Below are positions 1-8,860 of a stretch of 18,218 bases of DNA, one piece after another. Both the position numbers and the translations under genes were made by a program. The notes below the pieces were generated by a model, which had not been told where the DNA came from, searched no databases, and worked only from the letters and a program-made list of their open reading frames with translations. Within the stretch, counting starts at the first letter, position 1; each line of letters starts with the position of its first letter. Source of the stretch: Auxenochlorella pyrenoidosa (lineage: Eukaryota; Chlorophyta; Trebouxiophyceae; Chlorellales; Chlorellaceae); assembly GCA_001430745.1 (NCBI GenBank), contig KQ482028.1, positions 91,212 through 109,429 on the forward strand. The letters run 5' to 3'.

Positions 1-27
1 GGTCCCGACCCACCACTCACCACTCCA

Positions 28-62
28 CCCCCCCCCCCACCCCCCACCACACACACACACAC
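28..62. repeat. C-run and (AC)n microsatellite at a kinesin splice donor
   Basis: A run of C followed by alternating AC lies directly against kinesin exon 15. On the gene strand the exon ends CAG and the intron starts inside a (GT)n run, so many adjacent GT dinucleotides compete as the donor. Only the first, after 63, keeps the exon edge at CAG. Confidence 0.8.
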
Positions 63-3000
63 CTGCGCCTCGGCCAGCTCCTTCTCCAGCTGGCGCGCCT
101 TCCACCTGGCCTCCTCCACCTGGGGCGCCAGGCGGTCGCGCTCGTCTGCCACCGCCACCAGCTCCTCCTCGGCATCCCTGCACGCATCAGGGCGTCGGAG
201 GCAGCAGACAATCAGTTGAGTTTGCACACTGAGTCGAGCATGCAACACGAGGAAAGCAGGAGGAGGGCGTTCAGCACCCGCTGCACACAGAGAGCACCGC
301 GGCCTGTCTGCCGTGGCGCTGCTGCTCCCTACTTGAGCTGCTGCTCCTGGCGGGACGCCAGCTCGCTCATGTGGTCCAGCTCGCGCTGCATCAGGTCGTT
401 CTGCAGGAAGGAGCAGGCAGGCAGGGAGGCCAGCATGAAAAGGGCGGATCAGCGGCGAGGAAGACACCAAAACCAAAGCAGGTCGCCACCCTGCCGTTGC
501 GTGCCGGATCCAGGCCGTCCTCGCTCCCATGCCCTGCAGACGGCCCTGTGGTTCATGCATGCTGCCCAGAAAGCCACACCTGAGTCTGCAGCTCGCGCAC
601 ACGCGCGGCCAGCACGTCGGCATCGACCTCCGCCACGCTGGAGGGCCGTGCCGGCACAGCGGCATCCAGGGCGGCATCCTCCTCGTCGGCTGCAGGGTGG
701 CAGGGCCGTGGCAGGCAGCTAAAGCAGGTGCGGGGACGCAGCGGGAAGCTTGGAGGGGGGCAGGGAAGGCCACCGTAACCCAAGCCCTTCTGCACTCGGA
801 ACCAAGCCGGAGCAAACACTCGGCCACCTGCAGCCAGCACCCGCCACTCACTCCGCCTCTGGAACTTGTGGGGAGGAGACCCGGTGGCAGCCCCCGCGGC
901 GCTGCCAGACCCCACGCTCTGCCGCTCCCGCAGCAGCGCGCCGCCGTCGCTGCGCCGGCCGGCAACCTCGGACACCGCGGCGCCCCCGTCCTCCCCCTCC
1001 TCTCCCTCCTCCAGAAGCTCGGCCAGGTTGGGCACCAGAGGGCGCTTGCGGCCGCCAGCTGCAGACAGGGCGCGGGCATGCAGCAAGGGCTGATAGTGAG
1101 GCAAGTAAGGATGCAGGCAGCACACAAATGGGCAAGGATGGAGCTGCCCAACGTGGATAAGGATGGAGCTGTCGAGGCACCACAGCGGTGCTTCAGCGGC
1201 GCCACATCAGCACTAGTGAAGCAACCCCTAAGCCCCCTGCAACTGTGCACCAAAACCATGCTGCTCCCTGGCTTGTGCACCTGCGCCGGGGCACCACGTC
1301 TCGCGCCGGTTCTCCTTGCGCGGCTTTGCGCCCTCGCCCGACCGCCGGTCCCCTCCCAGCATGAGCCGCGTCATGTTGTCGACCTTGCGCTGCAGCGCAG
1401 CGGAACAGCAGGGAGGGCATAGGGCATCTCCCAACTGGGCAGCGAAACAATCCTGCACTGTTTGTGCACTAACGCTGGAAGTGAAAACGCCTGGGTGTGT
1501 GCAGCCAAGCTGCTCGTGCCCTGTGTCTGCTTCCCCTTGCTGCTGCTGCAGCTGTGCGTGGCCGCCCCATGCGCGCTGCACTGCAGCACAGCCAACGGCA
1601 GGAGGAGGCAGGGACAGGGGCAGGGCAGGGCGCGCACCTGCGCCCGCTCGCGCTCCTCCTTCTCGGCCTCCAGCGCCAGCGCCATGCGCTCGTTGTCCTG
1701 GTCCTTGCGCAGCAGCTCGGCGCGCAGCCGCTGGATCTCCTCCTCAATGTGGGTGTTGCTGCGGGGCGGGAGGCAGCAGGCGCAGGCACAGGGGTGGGGA
1801 GGAGAGGCCGCAGGCACAGGGGCGGCGGAGACGAGGGGCACAGGCACAGGGTGGAGAGGATGAGGCGCAGGCACAGGGGCGGCGGAGACGAGGGGCACAG
1901 GCACAGGGTGGAGAGGATGAGGCGCAGGCACAGGGGCGGGGAGTGGGGGCGCAGGCAGACGTGAATGTGAGGGCCAAGGAGGTGTTGGCACAGGGCGTGG
2001 GTGTGGTTGCATGAGCACTGGGTGCGACGCTGATGGGGGAGCGGCGCGACGTGGGTGTGCAGCGCCTGGCGGCTGCCTGGCGGGCGCTGTGGGCAGGTTT
2101 TGTGCGCTGCCCAGCTCCCGCAGGCGCAGGCCCCACCCCTGCCGGCCCTCACCCCGTGCCCTCCAGCATCCTGCGCAGCTCCTCAATCTCCTTGGCCTGC
2201 CGCTTGAGCACCGCGGCATCGGACAGCACCTCGTTCACGGTGGCGTTGTTCACGACGCGCTTGGCGCGGCAGGCAAAGCGCAGCGTGCTGCGGGGGGGCC
2301 GGGGGCCATGCAGCCCAAGGTTGCCGCGCCCACGCTGGAACTGTGCTGCACGCGGCATGGCGCGCTGTTCCAGTGCAACAGCGTCCCCCAAGCGACCCAC
2401 GCGCATTGCGGCCTTGCCGGTTGCCTGCCCCTACCTGTGTGTCTCCTCCACATGCACCACCGCTGGGGTGCATGCGCAGATGATGGCCGTCTTGGCGTTG
2501 CCGCCCAGCGAGGGCTGCAGGATGCGGGTGAGCTTGGAGTCGCGGTACGGGATGTGCCCCCCTGCGCAGCAGCCAGCCACACAACCGGCCTTATCATCAG
2601 GGGCAGCAGTCGGAAGCCATGTGCTGTGACACGCCGCTGCGGCGCTGCGGCTTGCAGAGCAGGCCCCCAGCACCGAACCGCACGCTGCCACCCACCCTGC
2701 GCCTGCACGCCCTCGGACAGCTTGTTGATCACGGTGCCCAGCGTGAGCAGGCTCTTGTTGATGGCCGCGCCCTCCTTCATGCGCTGCCCCTCGGCCCCCG
2801 TCTTGGCGATGCGCTCCGAGCCGGCCAGGTCAACCAGCGTGAGGGTAGATACGCGGATGGCGCCAAAGTCCTGACAGGCGGGAGGGACCACAGCAGGGGC
2901 AGCAGAGTCTTGGAAGCTGCACTGGGGCATGGCGAAAACATGTCCACGTGCCGGCACCAACGCCACGCCATCAAGAGAAAGCGCCCCCGCGCCTTCCCCT

Positions 3001-4573
3001 GCCGCCCTGCCAGCAGCGGGGCACAAGCGGCAGGCACGCACCTGTGCGTCGTCGGGGTTGGCGTCGCGGCTGCGCGACTCCACCACCATGCGGAAGATGG
3101 TGTGGGAGCGCGAGGAGTTCTTGTTCATCTTGGTCTCCCCAAAGTGGCGGTGCCGCTCGCCGCTCTCCAGCCGCTCCAGCACCTGAGGGGCGGAAAAGCT
3201 TAGAACTGAGTAAAACAAGGTGCCGCACAGGCACAGGCCGCGAGTTGGGCAAGCCCGGCATCAGGCTCTCAAGGCCAGCACCAAGCAAGTCGGCACGGGG
3301 GTTCTTCCGCTGCAGCTACAGCAGCGCCCACACAGGCAGCCCCCTGGCCCACCTGGTCGGCGCTCGACACGATATCCTCGCGCAGCCCTGCCACGTACAC
3401 GCCCGCCTCCTTTGTCTCATGCACCTGCAGCGTGCCAGGGGCAGCACGGAGCTGGAGGCTGCTGCCTGGAAGCGCACGATGCTGTCTTCGGTTGCCATGC
3501 CAGCTGCCTGTGATGCTACGTCTGTCAAAGCGCACATGCAGTCCCTCAGCAGGGCGGCCGGGCTTGCCTGCAGCTTCTGGTTTTCGGGCGCCAGCAGGTC
3601 GTTGATGTCCTCATTGTACAGCTGCACAGCAGGACGCAGCAGGGCCACGGATGTTGCCGGCAGCAGCAAGCATGCTGTGCATGCGGAGCAGTGGGGAAAA
3701 GTTTGATAACAATCACTGCACAGGATGCCTTGCTGCCCACAGCCCTGGCATGCAGCAGCCGCTGTCACGCATGCCGCCGTGAGCATGCATGGCCCCTGCG
3801 CTCGGCGGCGGGTTACCGCCCCCACCTCCATGTACGACACGCGCAGCAGGAACTCGCGGTCGGGGCTCTCGCCGATGAGGCGGAACACCTCGCGCACGGC
3901 CAGCGGGATGATGCCCGGGTCGCCCTCGTTGCCCTTCATGGTGTGCGTCTTGCCAGACGAGGTCTGCGGGGCGGATAGCGATGGCCGGCATGGGGTGTTG
4001 TGTGGAGACGTTTTGGATCCCCACCACGATTCGAGCACCAGCTGCTGATCTGAGGTGGCCGGGCACCTCTGTGATGGCACGACATGGGCGCGCCCAGCGG
4101 CCATGCCACAATGTGCGCGCCCGGCCAGCGCGCTCGCCCCGCTCTCACCTGGCCATAGGCAAAGACTGTGGAGTTGAAGCCGTTGACCACCTGGTGGATG
4201 AGCCCCTGGGTGGTGGCCTCATACACTGCCGCAGTGGGCTGGCCGCCGCCAAACACGGCGTCCAGCTTGTAGGGCGTGTCGGAGCGCGGCTCGCCGCTAG
4301 CGGGGTCCACCTGCAGGATGCCGTTGCTCTCCACGCGCCACGCCGCGCCGCGCTCGCGCTCCGCATCGTTCAGCGGGCGCACGCGCACGTACACGCTGCA
4401 GTGGGAAGAGGTCGGGTGAGCAGGAATGGGTGCATAGGCAACACCCAGGCACGTGCTGGCGGCAGGTAGGGGCGGCGTCGAGCGGCGGCGGCCCGGCAGA
4501 CGGCGGCAGACGCCTGTGCGCCGTCACACCGCGCCAGCTCCCATCACCTGATGTTCTCCGTGCTTGCCGCCAT
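63..4573 (-). CDS. Kinesin-7 (CENP-E-like) motor protein, 15 exons, 3' end outside the window
   Basis: This is a plus-end-type microtubule motor of the kinesin-7 class, expected to act in mitosis or transport. Exons that join in frame are 4548-4573, 4149-4395, 3826-3963, 3568-3621, 3353-3424, 3042-3182, 2696-2870, 2435-2561, 2153-2287, 1638-1758, 1281-1389, 852-1058, 580-689, 333-400 and 63-177 (1845 nt, 615 residues). The motor opens with VYVRVRPLN. It has the P-loop GQTSSGKT (90-97), switch I NKNSSRSH (199-206), switch [10 protein letters not shown] (238-245) and the YRDSKLTR helix (about 290-297). A charged neck coiled coil follows (about 340-425), then an acidic linker and further coiled coil. 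The start ATG at 4573 is the only ATG in its open upstream frame. Intron 4 has a GC donor. Introns are small. The C-terminal cargo region lies beyond position 1. Family assignment is firm. The kinesin-7 subclass rests on the motor and neck sequence, and no expression evidence is available. Confidence 0.95.
1811..1939. repeat. 57-bp minisatellite in kinesin intron 9
   Basis: Two identical 57-bp units (1811-1867 and 1868-1924) are followed by the first 15 bases of a third. A partial, diverged unit lies just to the left (about 1781-1810). The unit is rich in GGCACAGG. Because 57 is a multiple of three, it creates open frames on both strands. These are artefacts, since the repeat sits inside an intron between kinesin exons 1638-1758 and 2153-2287. 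Confidence 0.9.
3425..3567 (-). other. GC-AG intron (kinesin intron 4)
   Basis: The upstream exon ends CTGCAG and the intron begins GCAAGC, close to the known GC-donor consensus AG|GCAAGT. The acceptor is CTGCAG before GTGCATGAG. Splicing here gives [11 protein letters not shown], which matches the expected kinesin-7 sequence without gap or insertion. I see no GT donor near the exon end that keeps the frame. Confidence 0.85.
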
Positions 4574-4841
4574 GGCTGTGTTGCGGCCCGCCGAGTCCCG
4601 GAGCGACAGGCAGGTTGTGGCAGCTCTCAGCAGCTGCAGCCGAGCGCCGCGCTGGGGCGCATAGCTACCTGTCAGCGAGTTGACGGGCCCGGGAGAGCTT
4701 GCAACAAAGAGGCATGCTTTGAGCGCCCAGCAGGCGCCGCAGGGGGGTTTCACAACGCGCGTTTTGGCGCCAATTGCAGGCGCACTGACACCCCGGACGA
4801 ATCCTCATTGCCAATCCCGCCTGCAGCCAGCCTCCGGCGCC
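4574..4841. promoter_or_regulatory. Head-to-head promoter region between kinesin and tlyA-like genes
   Basis: Only 268 bp separate the two divergent start codons, so both 5' UTRs and core promoters must fit here unless a noncoding first exon exists. CCAAT-like motifs are visible near 4770 (gccaattg) and 4810 (gccaatcc). I see no clear TATA box. Shared control is an inference from the spacing. Confidence 0.6.
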
Positions 4842-7644
4842 ATGCGGCCTTCCTGTCTGGCTCTCCGCCTGCAGCTGCGCCTGCTGCCTGCCGTTCGAGC
4901 TCTGGGTGCTAGAGGCGTGGCATGCAGTGCGGCAGAGCAGCCCCCGGCCCAGCTGGTGAGCCCAGCCCCCGCTGGTGGCGGCGGCAGGCAGCACTGCCGC
5001 TGCCAAGCCTTCCCCACGCAGCAATGTTCAGATGCTACCGCATGCATGGTTTGCGCATGCAGATACGGAAGCGGAAGCGGCGCCTGGATGAGGTGTGCCT
5101 GGAGCTGCACCCCGAGCACTCGCGCAACGTCATTCAGTCGTGGATTGTGCAGGGTGCGCCCCGGCCAGGCATGCTGGTGCCAGCAGGCAGGGTCTCGACT
5201 GCTGGGTGCTGCCATCAGGCTGCTGTACAGGTCGCATAGCCTCCCACGCAGAGTGTGCATCCATTCTGCGCACACACCCACGCTTGCCCACCGGTGCATG
5301 CTGCTCTCGTGCGCTGCAGGCAAGGTGCTGGTCAATGGGCGGCCGGTGCTCAAGGCAGGCACCCCTGTGTCCGACGCCTCCACAGTAGTCATCACAGCAG
5401 GTCAGCACCGCCCTGCTCATGCCTATTAACGTGCCCGCCGCCCTGTTGCCTGCGCCAACTGCTGCTCTGCGAGCCGCTGGTGCGCTGGCCTCGCCCCTTG
5501 GTTGCCTGCGCTGCCTGCTGCTCTGCAAGCCTCCTGTGCGCTCGCCAACCCCAGGTGTCACCCCCTGCCAAGCAATCATAAAGAAGTGTAACCAACGTGT
5601 GTTGGAAAAAGCCACGCCACCCCCTTGACCCCCGCAGAGCAGCCCAAGTTTGTGTGCCGGGCGGGGCTGAAGCTGGAGGCCGCCCTGGACCACTGGGGCA
5701 TTGACGTCACTGGCAAGGCGGCGCTGGACTCGGGCCTCAGCACCGGCGGCTTCACCGACTGCCTGCTGCAGCGCGGCGCGGCCAGCGTGGTGGGCGTGGA
5801 CGTGGGCTACGGCCAGGTGGGCAAGGAGGAGGGAAAGGGAGACGAAAGAGAGAAAGTGAGGAAAGAGAAGGGTGTTCCCATGGGCACGGACGTGGGTTAT
5901 GGCCAGGTGGGCACGACAGAGGGAAAGGGAGGGAAGAAATGGTATGCCCATGGGCATGGACGTGGGCTGCGGCCAGGTGGGCATCTTCCCAGCGCCCGCG
6001 CCCTGCCCTGGCCTCCGGGCTGCACGCAGGCGTGCCGGGCAAAGGCCGGGGCGCGTGAAAGCGTGCGGCGACAGCGGTGCATTTCTCGGTTCGCCTGGAC
6101 AGGAGGGCAGCCTGGTGCCCTTGCCTTGTTTGCACCCTGAGGGGTCAGGCTTGTTGGCTGCAGGTGGCGGAAACAGTGCTCTCACTTCTCTTCCTGCCCA
6201 CTGTCTGCCCTCACTCACACCCTGTCACTCACTGCAGGTGACAGAAAAGGTGCGCACCGTATCTTGGCTGGCACCCTCTCACTTACTGCTTTCTTTTTCG
6301 TCCTTGCCCTCACTGCAGGTGGCGGAAAAGGTGCGCACCGACCCGCGGGTGCGCGTCATGGAGCGCACCAACCTGCGGGGCCTGCGGCTGGCCGACATCG
6401 GCGGCGCGCCCGTGGACATCGTCACACTCGACCTCTCCTTCATCTCCTCCACCAAGATGCTGGACACGGTGGGTGGGGAGGGGGAGGGGGGTGGGAGCTG
6501 CGGGGTGCCTTGGGTCGGTGGCTGCCCGCGCTGGCAGCCTCATGATGGCAGCGCCCTGCGGGGGCCTTCTATGGGGCCACTTCCTTGCTGGGCCTGTCCT
6601 TGGTTCCCCTCCACCAAGATGCTGGACACGGTGGGTGGGCGTTGGTGATGTGTGGGGCAGGGGGGACGGTGCCGGGTGGGCACGGGACCAGGGGGGGAGT
6701 CGTGCTGGCTGCCTGTTGGCGGCCGCACCCGGTGGGGCCCCCTCAGGGGCCGCTTCCTTGCCGGGCGCGTCCCAGGTTCTCCAGTGCCAAGGGTCCGCAT
6801 TCGCTGATCCAGCCCCCATCTCGGTGCCTGCCAGGTGTGCGATGTGCTGCGACCAGACGGCGAGCTGGTGCTGCTCATCAAGCCGCAGTTCGAGGCGGGA
6901 AAAGAGCAGGCGAGAGGGTAGCCGGGGGGCCTGAAGGCTTGCCTCGTGGTGGCGACGCCAGTCCGTTTGCCTGCTGGTGTGTGTAGAGCACGCACGCTTC
7001 TCATGATTTGCCCTCTGGCGGGCACTCAGCATGGCAAAGTTGCTCCTTTGGCAATGCCAATCAAGCCTGCACCGTGCTACGCTGCAGGTCAGCACCGGCG
7101 GCGTGGTTCGAGACCCGGCTGTGCACCGACAGGTGCGAGCAGCGGCAGCAGCAGGCAGCTGTGTGCCCACGGCAGGGGGGCTGGCATGTGCACGGCAGGC
7201 GCTTCGCTTCGCACCAGCCCATTCCACACCGCTTGCCAAGGCACACGCAGCTTGCGCCCTGCCGCCGCCCCGCACACCGCCCCTGCTGCCTCCCTGCTGC
7301 CTCAGTGCTGCATGCACCCGCTGCCCCTGCAGGTCATTGACAAGGTGGTGGGCGCCTGGGAGGGCGCCGGCTTTGCCTGCCAGGGCTGGAAGGAGTCGCC
7401 CATCAAGGGCGCGGCCTCGGGCAACACAGAGTTCATTTCCTACTTTGTGCGGCAGCCAGGCGGGGGGCCAGCAGCCGCAGCAGCCGCGGCGGCAGCAGCA
7501 GCAGCGGGAGGCGAGGCTGCGGCAGCAGAAGGTGAGCCAGGAGGCAGCAGCAGCAGCAGCAGCAGCAGCGATGTGGCAGCAGCGGCGGCAGCGGCGGCGG
7601 CAGCTGGAAGAGGGGGGTCAACGGCAGGGGAGGCCCGGCCATGA
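4842..7644 (+). CDS. TlyA/FtsJ-family rRNA 2'-O-methyltransferase, organelle-targeted, 8 exons
   Basis: Predicted SAM-dependent rRNA 2'-O-ribose methyltransferase of the TlyA family. The old family name hemolysin is misleading. Exons are 4842-4955, 5063-5153, 5320-5400, 5638-5816, 6319-6468, 6835-6909, 7088-7132 and 7333-7644 (1047 nt, 348 residues). Residues 1-38 are basic and Ala/Leu-rich with few acids, like a plastid or mitochondrial leader. An S4 RNA-binding domain follows (about 39-95, [11 protein letters not shown] to [10 protein letters not shown]). The methyltransferase has SAM motif DSGLSTGG (126-133), VDVGYGQ (149-155) and the family catalytic set K107, D193 (TLDLSF), K221 (LIKPQFEAG) and E278 (GNTEF). 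A low-complexity Ala/Ser/Gly tail follows residue 286. The start is the only ATG in its open upstream frame. Intron 6 is GC-AG, and introns 4 and 5 carry copies of exon edges. It is divergent from kinesin and convergent with the first ankyrin gene. Targeting to plastid or mitochondrion is not resolved. Confidence 0.95.
5798..5984 (+). repeat. Three copies of the tlyA exon 4 3' edge with splice donor
   Basis: The last bases of exon 4 plus its donor (GGACGTGGGCTACGGCCAG then GTGGGC) occur again inside intron 4 near 5888-5912 and 5958-5982. They lie 90 and 70 bp downstream, with only a few substitutions, and the flanking GGGAAAGGGA is also repeated. Each copy retains a CAG|GTGGG donor. Only the first is used in the model, because the next exon joins in frame to it. 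Confidence 0.9.
6158..6338 (+). repeat. Three copies of the tlyA exon 5 5' edge with splice acceptor
   Basis: The exon 5 start (CTGCAG then GTGGCGGAAAAGGTGCGCACC, from 6319) is preceded by two diverged copies beginning at 6163 (GTGGCGGAAAC) and 6238 (GTGACAGAAAAGGTGCGCACC). They are 75 and 81 bp apart, each with TGCAG before it and the CTCACT stretch repeated. The third copy is the true acceptor, because only it continues into the conserved [13 protein letters not shown] coding sequence. Confidence 0.88.
6446..6795 (+). repeat. Tandem copies of the tlyA exon 5 3' edge filling intron 5
   Basis: Positions 6446-6477, the end of exon 5 plus its GTGGGTGGG donor, recur without change at 6608-6639, 162 bp downstream. 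The preceding stretch around 6540-6607 also has a diverged partner around 6710-6785 (GGGGCC, CTTCCTTGC and GGGC in the same order). Intron 5 therefore looks like two degenerate tandem units. Confidence 0.88.
6910..7087 (+). other. GC-AG intron (tlyA intron 6)
   Basis: Exon 6 must end GAGCAG with the intron starting GCGAGAG. This gives [17 protein letters not shown], which aligns without gap to the family. The nearest GT donor (GAGAGG|GTAGCC at 6919) leaves the frame wrong for exons 7 and 8. The acceptor is CTGCAG ending at 7087. Confidence 0.8.
7471..7640 (+). repeat. GCA/GCG trinucleotide repeats in the tlyA 3' coding end
   Basis: Runs of GCA, GCG and AGC codons encode an Ala, Gly and Ser-rich tail of about 60 residues after the last conserved methyltransferase strand (SYFVRQPG). 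The tail lies outside the TlyA fold and is probably disordered and length-variable between strains. Confidence 0.85.
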
Positions 7645-7878
7645 TGGTTCTCCATGCCGTTGGCCTGAGGTGCAGCACAGCATATGCCACCCGCCAGTGT
7701 CAAGGCTGCAAGTCACATGTCTGTGAAGTTTTCAAGAGCAAAGAATCGAGCACAGGCAGGTAGCGATGTGCATTCAAAGGCATAGCAATAAGGCAAGGCT
7801 CGACTGCGAGAGCTGAAATGCAGTGTTGGAAAGTGGCCAGCGCTGGGCACCAACGAGGAAGGGGAGATGAACAGGCAC

Positions 7879-7883
7879 TGTAA
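7879..7883 (+). terminator. Candidate TGTAA poly(A) signal for the tlyA-like gene
   Basis: TGTAA, the common poly(A) signal of chlorophyte algae, lies 235 nt after the tlyA stop and just before the 3' end of the convergent ankyrin gene. The corresponding position in the duplicated copy (about 9719) reads TGCAA, as expected if only this copy serves tlyA. A five-base match alone is weak. Confidence 0.4.
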
Positions 7884-7909
7884 GAGCGCGACATGCTGAT
7901 GGGCACTCG

Positions 7910-8815
7910 TCACCCAGCGGCTGCCAGCGCCAGAATGCGCCACACAACTGCAGTTGGCAGCTGGACGCGGCAGCGCCGCTGTGCCCCCGCCAGGCACAGC
8001 GCAGCGCACCGCAGGCAGCTGCGCTTGGTGGGTGGCAGGTGCCGCACCAGCAACGCTGCCTCCCCTGCAGAGCGCTGCAGCACCGCTGGCAACGCGACGG
8101 CGAGGCCGGCGCAGGGTGTAGGGATAAGGGACCATTCTGCGGGCGTCAGCGCTGTGCGGGCAGCCAGGGTGGCATGAAGAGGCTGGGCCCAGGCGCGGTC
8201 TGCTCTCAGGTCTGCCAGCACTTCGGAAGCGGGCGGCAGCGCTCCAAGCTCGAGCAGGGTGTGTGCGCAATCAAGGTGGCGGCTCTGCACTGCACGGCCC
8301 AGCGGCGTGCTGTGATCATAGCCACCCCTGGCAACCGCCGACTCTGGCTGCGCTGCCAGCAGGCGCCTGAGGATGGAGGTGTATCCGAATTGGGCTGCCA
8401 CATGCGTGGCCGACAGCCCGCTGCCAGCAGATGCACTTGCCCCTGCTGCCAGCAGGGCATTCACGCAGGCTTCCTGCTGGTGGAAGGCCGCGTCGGACAG
8501 AGGGGTGAAGCCTCTGCCACAGCCATTGGGATCCGCACCCGCTGCCAGCAGCAGCTGCAGGCAGCCCAGCCTGCCAGCGGAGGCCGCCACAAGCAGCGGC
8601 GTGCCCCTGATCATGACTGCGTCGACGTCGGCCCCCGCCGCCAGCAGGGCTGCCACGCACTCCATGCTTCCAGCACGAGTGGCCGCGTGCAGCGGAGTGC
8701 CGAGGTACTCGCTACGGTGTGAGTTTGGGTCTGCTCCGGCGGCCAGGCTGTCGCGCAGTTGTGACAGGTGCCCTGCCTGCGCAGCTCGATAGAGGTGTAT
8801 GTCAAGGTCAGTCAT
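7910..8815 (-). CDS. Ankyrin-repeat protein, copy 1 (intronless)
   Basis: Single open frame of 301 residues beginning MTDLDIHLYRAA. I chose ATG 8815 because it aligns with the start of the neighbouring paralogue. About six ankyrin repeats span residues 5-195. The consensus pieces are GTPLHAATRAG, LLAAGADVDA, GTPLLVAASAG, LLLAAGADPNG, LSATHVAAQFG and STPLGRAVQSR. Ankyrin repeats are protein-binding scaffolds; the partner is unknown. The last 75 residues are a separate Leu/Cys/Arg-rich segment (LVRHLPPTKRS, then LPTAVVWRILALAA) that loosely resembles a SOCS-box or F-box-like end; this is inference. A TATA-like element lies 36-45 nt upstream of the ATG. It is convergent with the tlyA-like gene (265 bp between stops), and its lack of introns contrasts with every other well-defined gene here. 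Confidence 0.9.
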   Translation of the reverse strand: MTDLDIHLYRAAQAGHLSQLRDSLAAGADPNSHRSEYLGTPLHAATRAGSMECVAALLAAGADVDAVMIRGTPLLVAASAGRLGCLQLLLAAGADPNGCGRGFTPLSDAAFHQQEACVNALLAAGASASAGSGLSATHVAAQFGYTSILRRLLAAQPESAVARGGYDHSTPLGRAVQSRHLDCAHTLLELGALPPASEVLADLRADRAWAQPLHATLAARTALTPAEWSLIPTPCAGLAVALPAVLQRSAGEAALLVRHLPPTKRSCLRCAALCLAGAQRRCRVQLPTAVVWRILALAAAG

Positions 8816-8850
8816 CAACGCGCAGCCTTCTGTTGGGCCTGCAATCAGTG

Positions 8851-8860
8851 ATACAATATA
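8851..8860 (-). promoter_or_regulatory. Candidate TATA element for ankyrin gene 1
   Basis: On the minus strand this reads TATATTGTAT, an AT-rich island in GC-rich DNA 36-45 nt before the ATG. The paralogue has GATGCATTGCAC at the corresponding place, so the element is not conserved between the two copies. Confidence 0.4.

Noticed and set aside
1811..1939. Tandem repeats as a possible CRISPR array or repeat protein
   Set aside because: The units are contiguous with no spacers, have a 57-bp period and lie inside a spliced kinesin intron. This is an ordinary minisatellite.
2011..2874. Long plus-strand open frame of 287 codons opposite the kinesin exons
   Set aside because: It is antisense to exons encoding conserved kinesin motor sequence. 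High GC gives long shadow frames, and the product shows no domain.
5130..6218. 362-codon minus-strand frame across tlyA
   Set aside because: It crosses tlyA exons and the triplicated intron repeats. Its repetitive Pro/Leu composition is explained by the repeats on the other strand.
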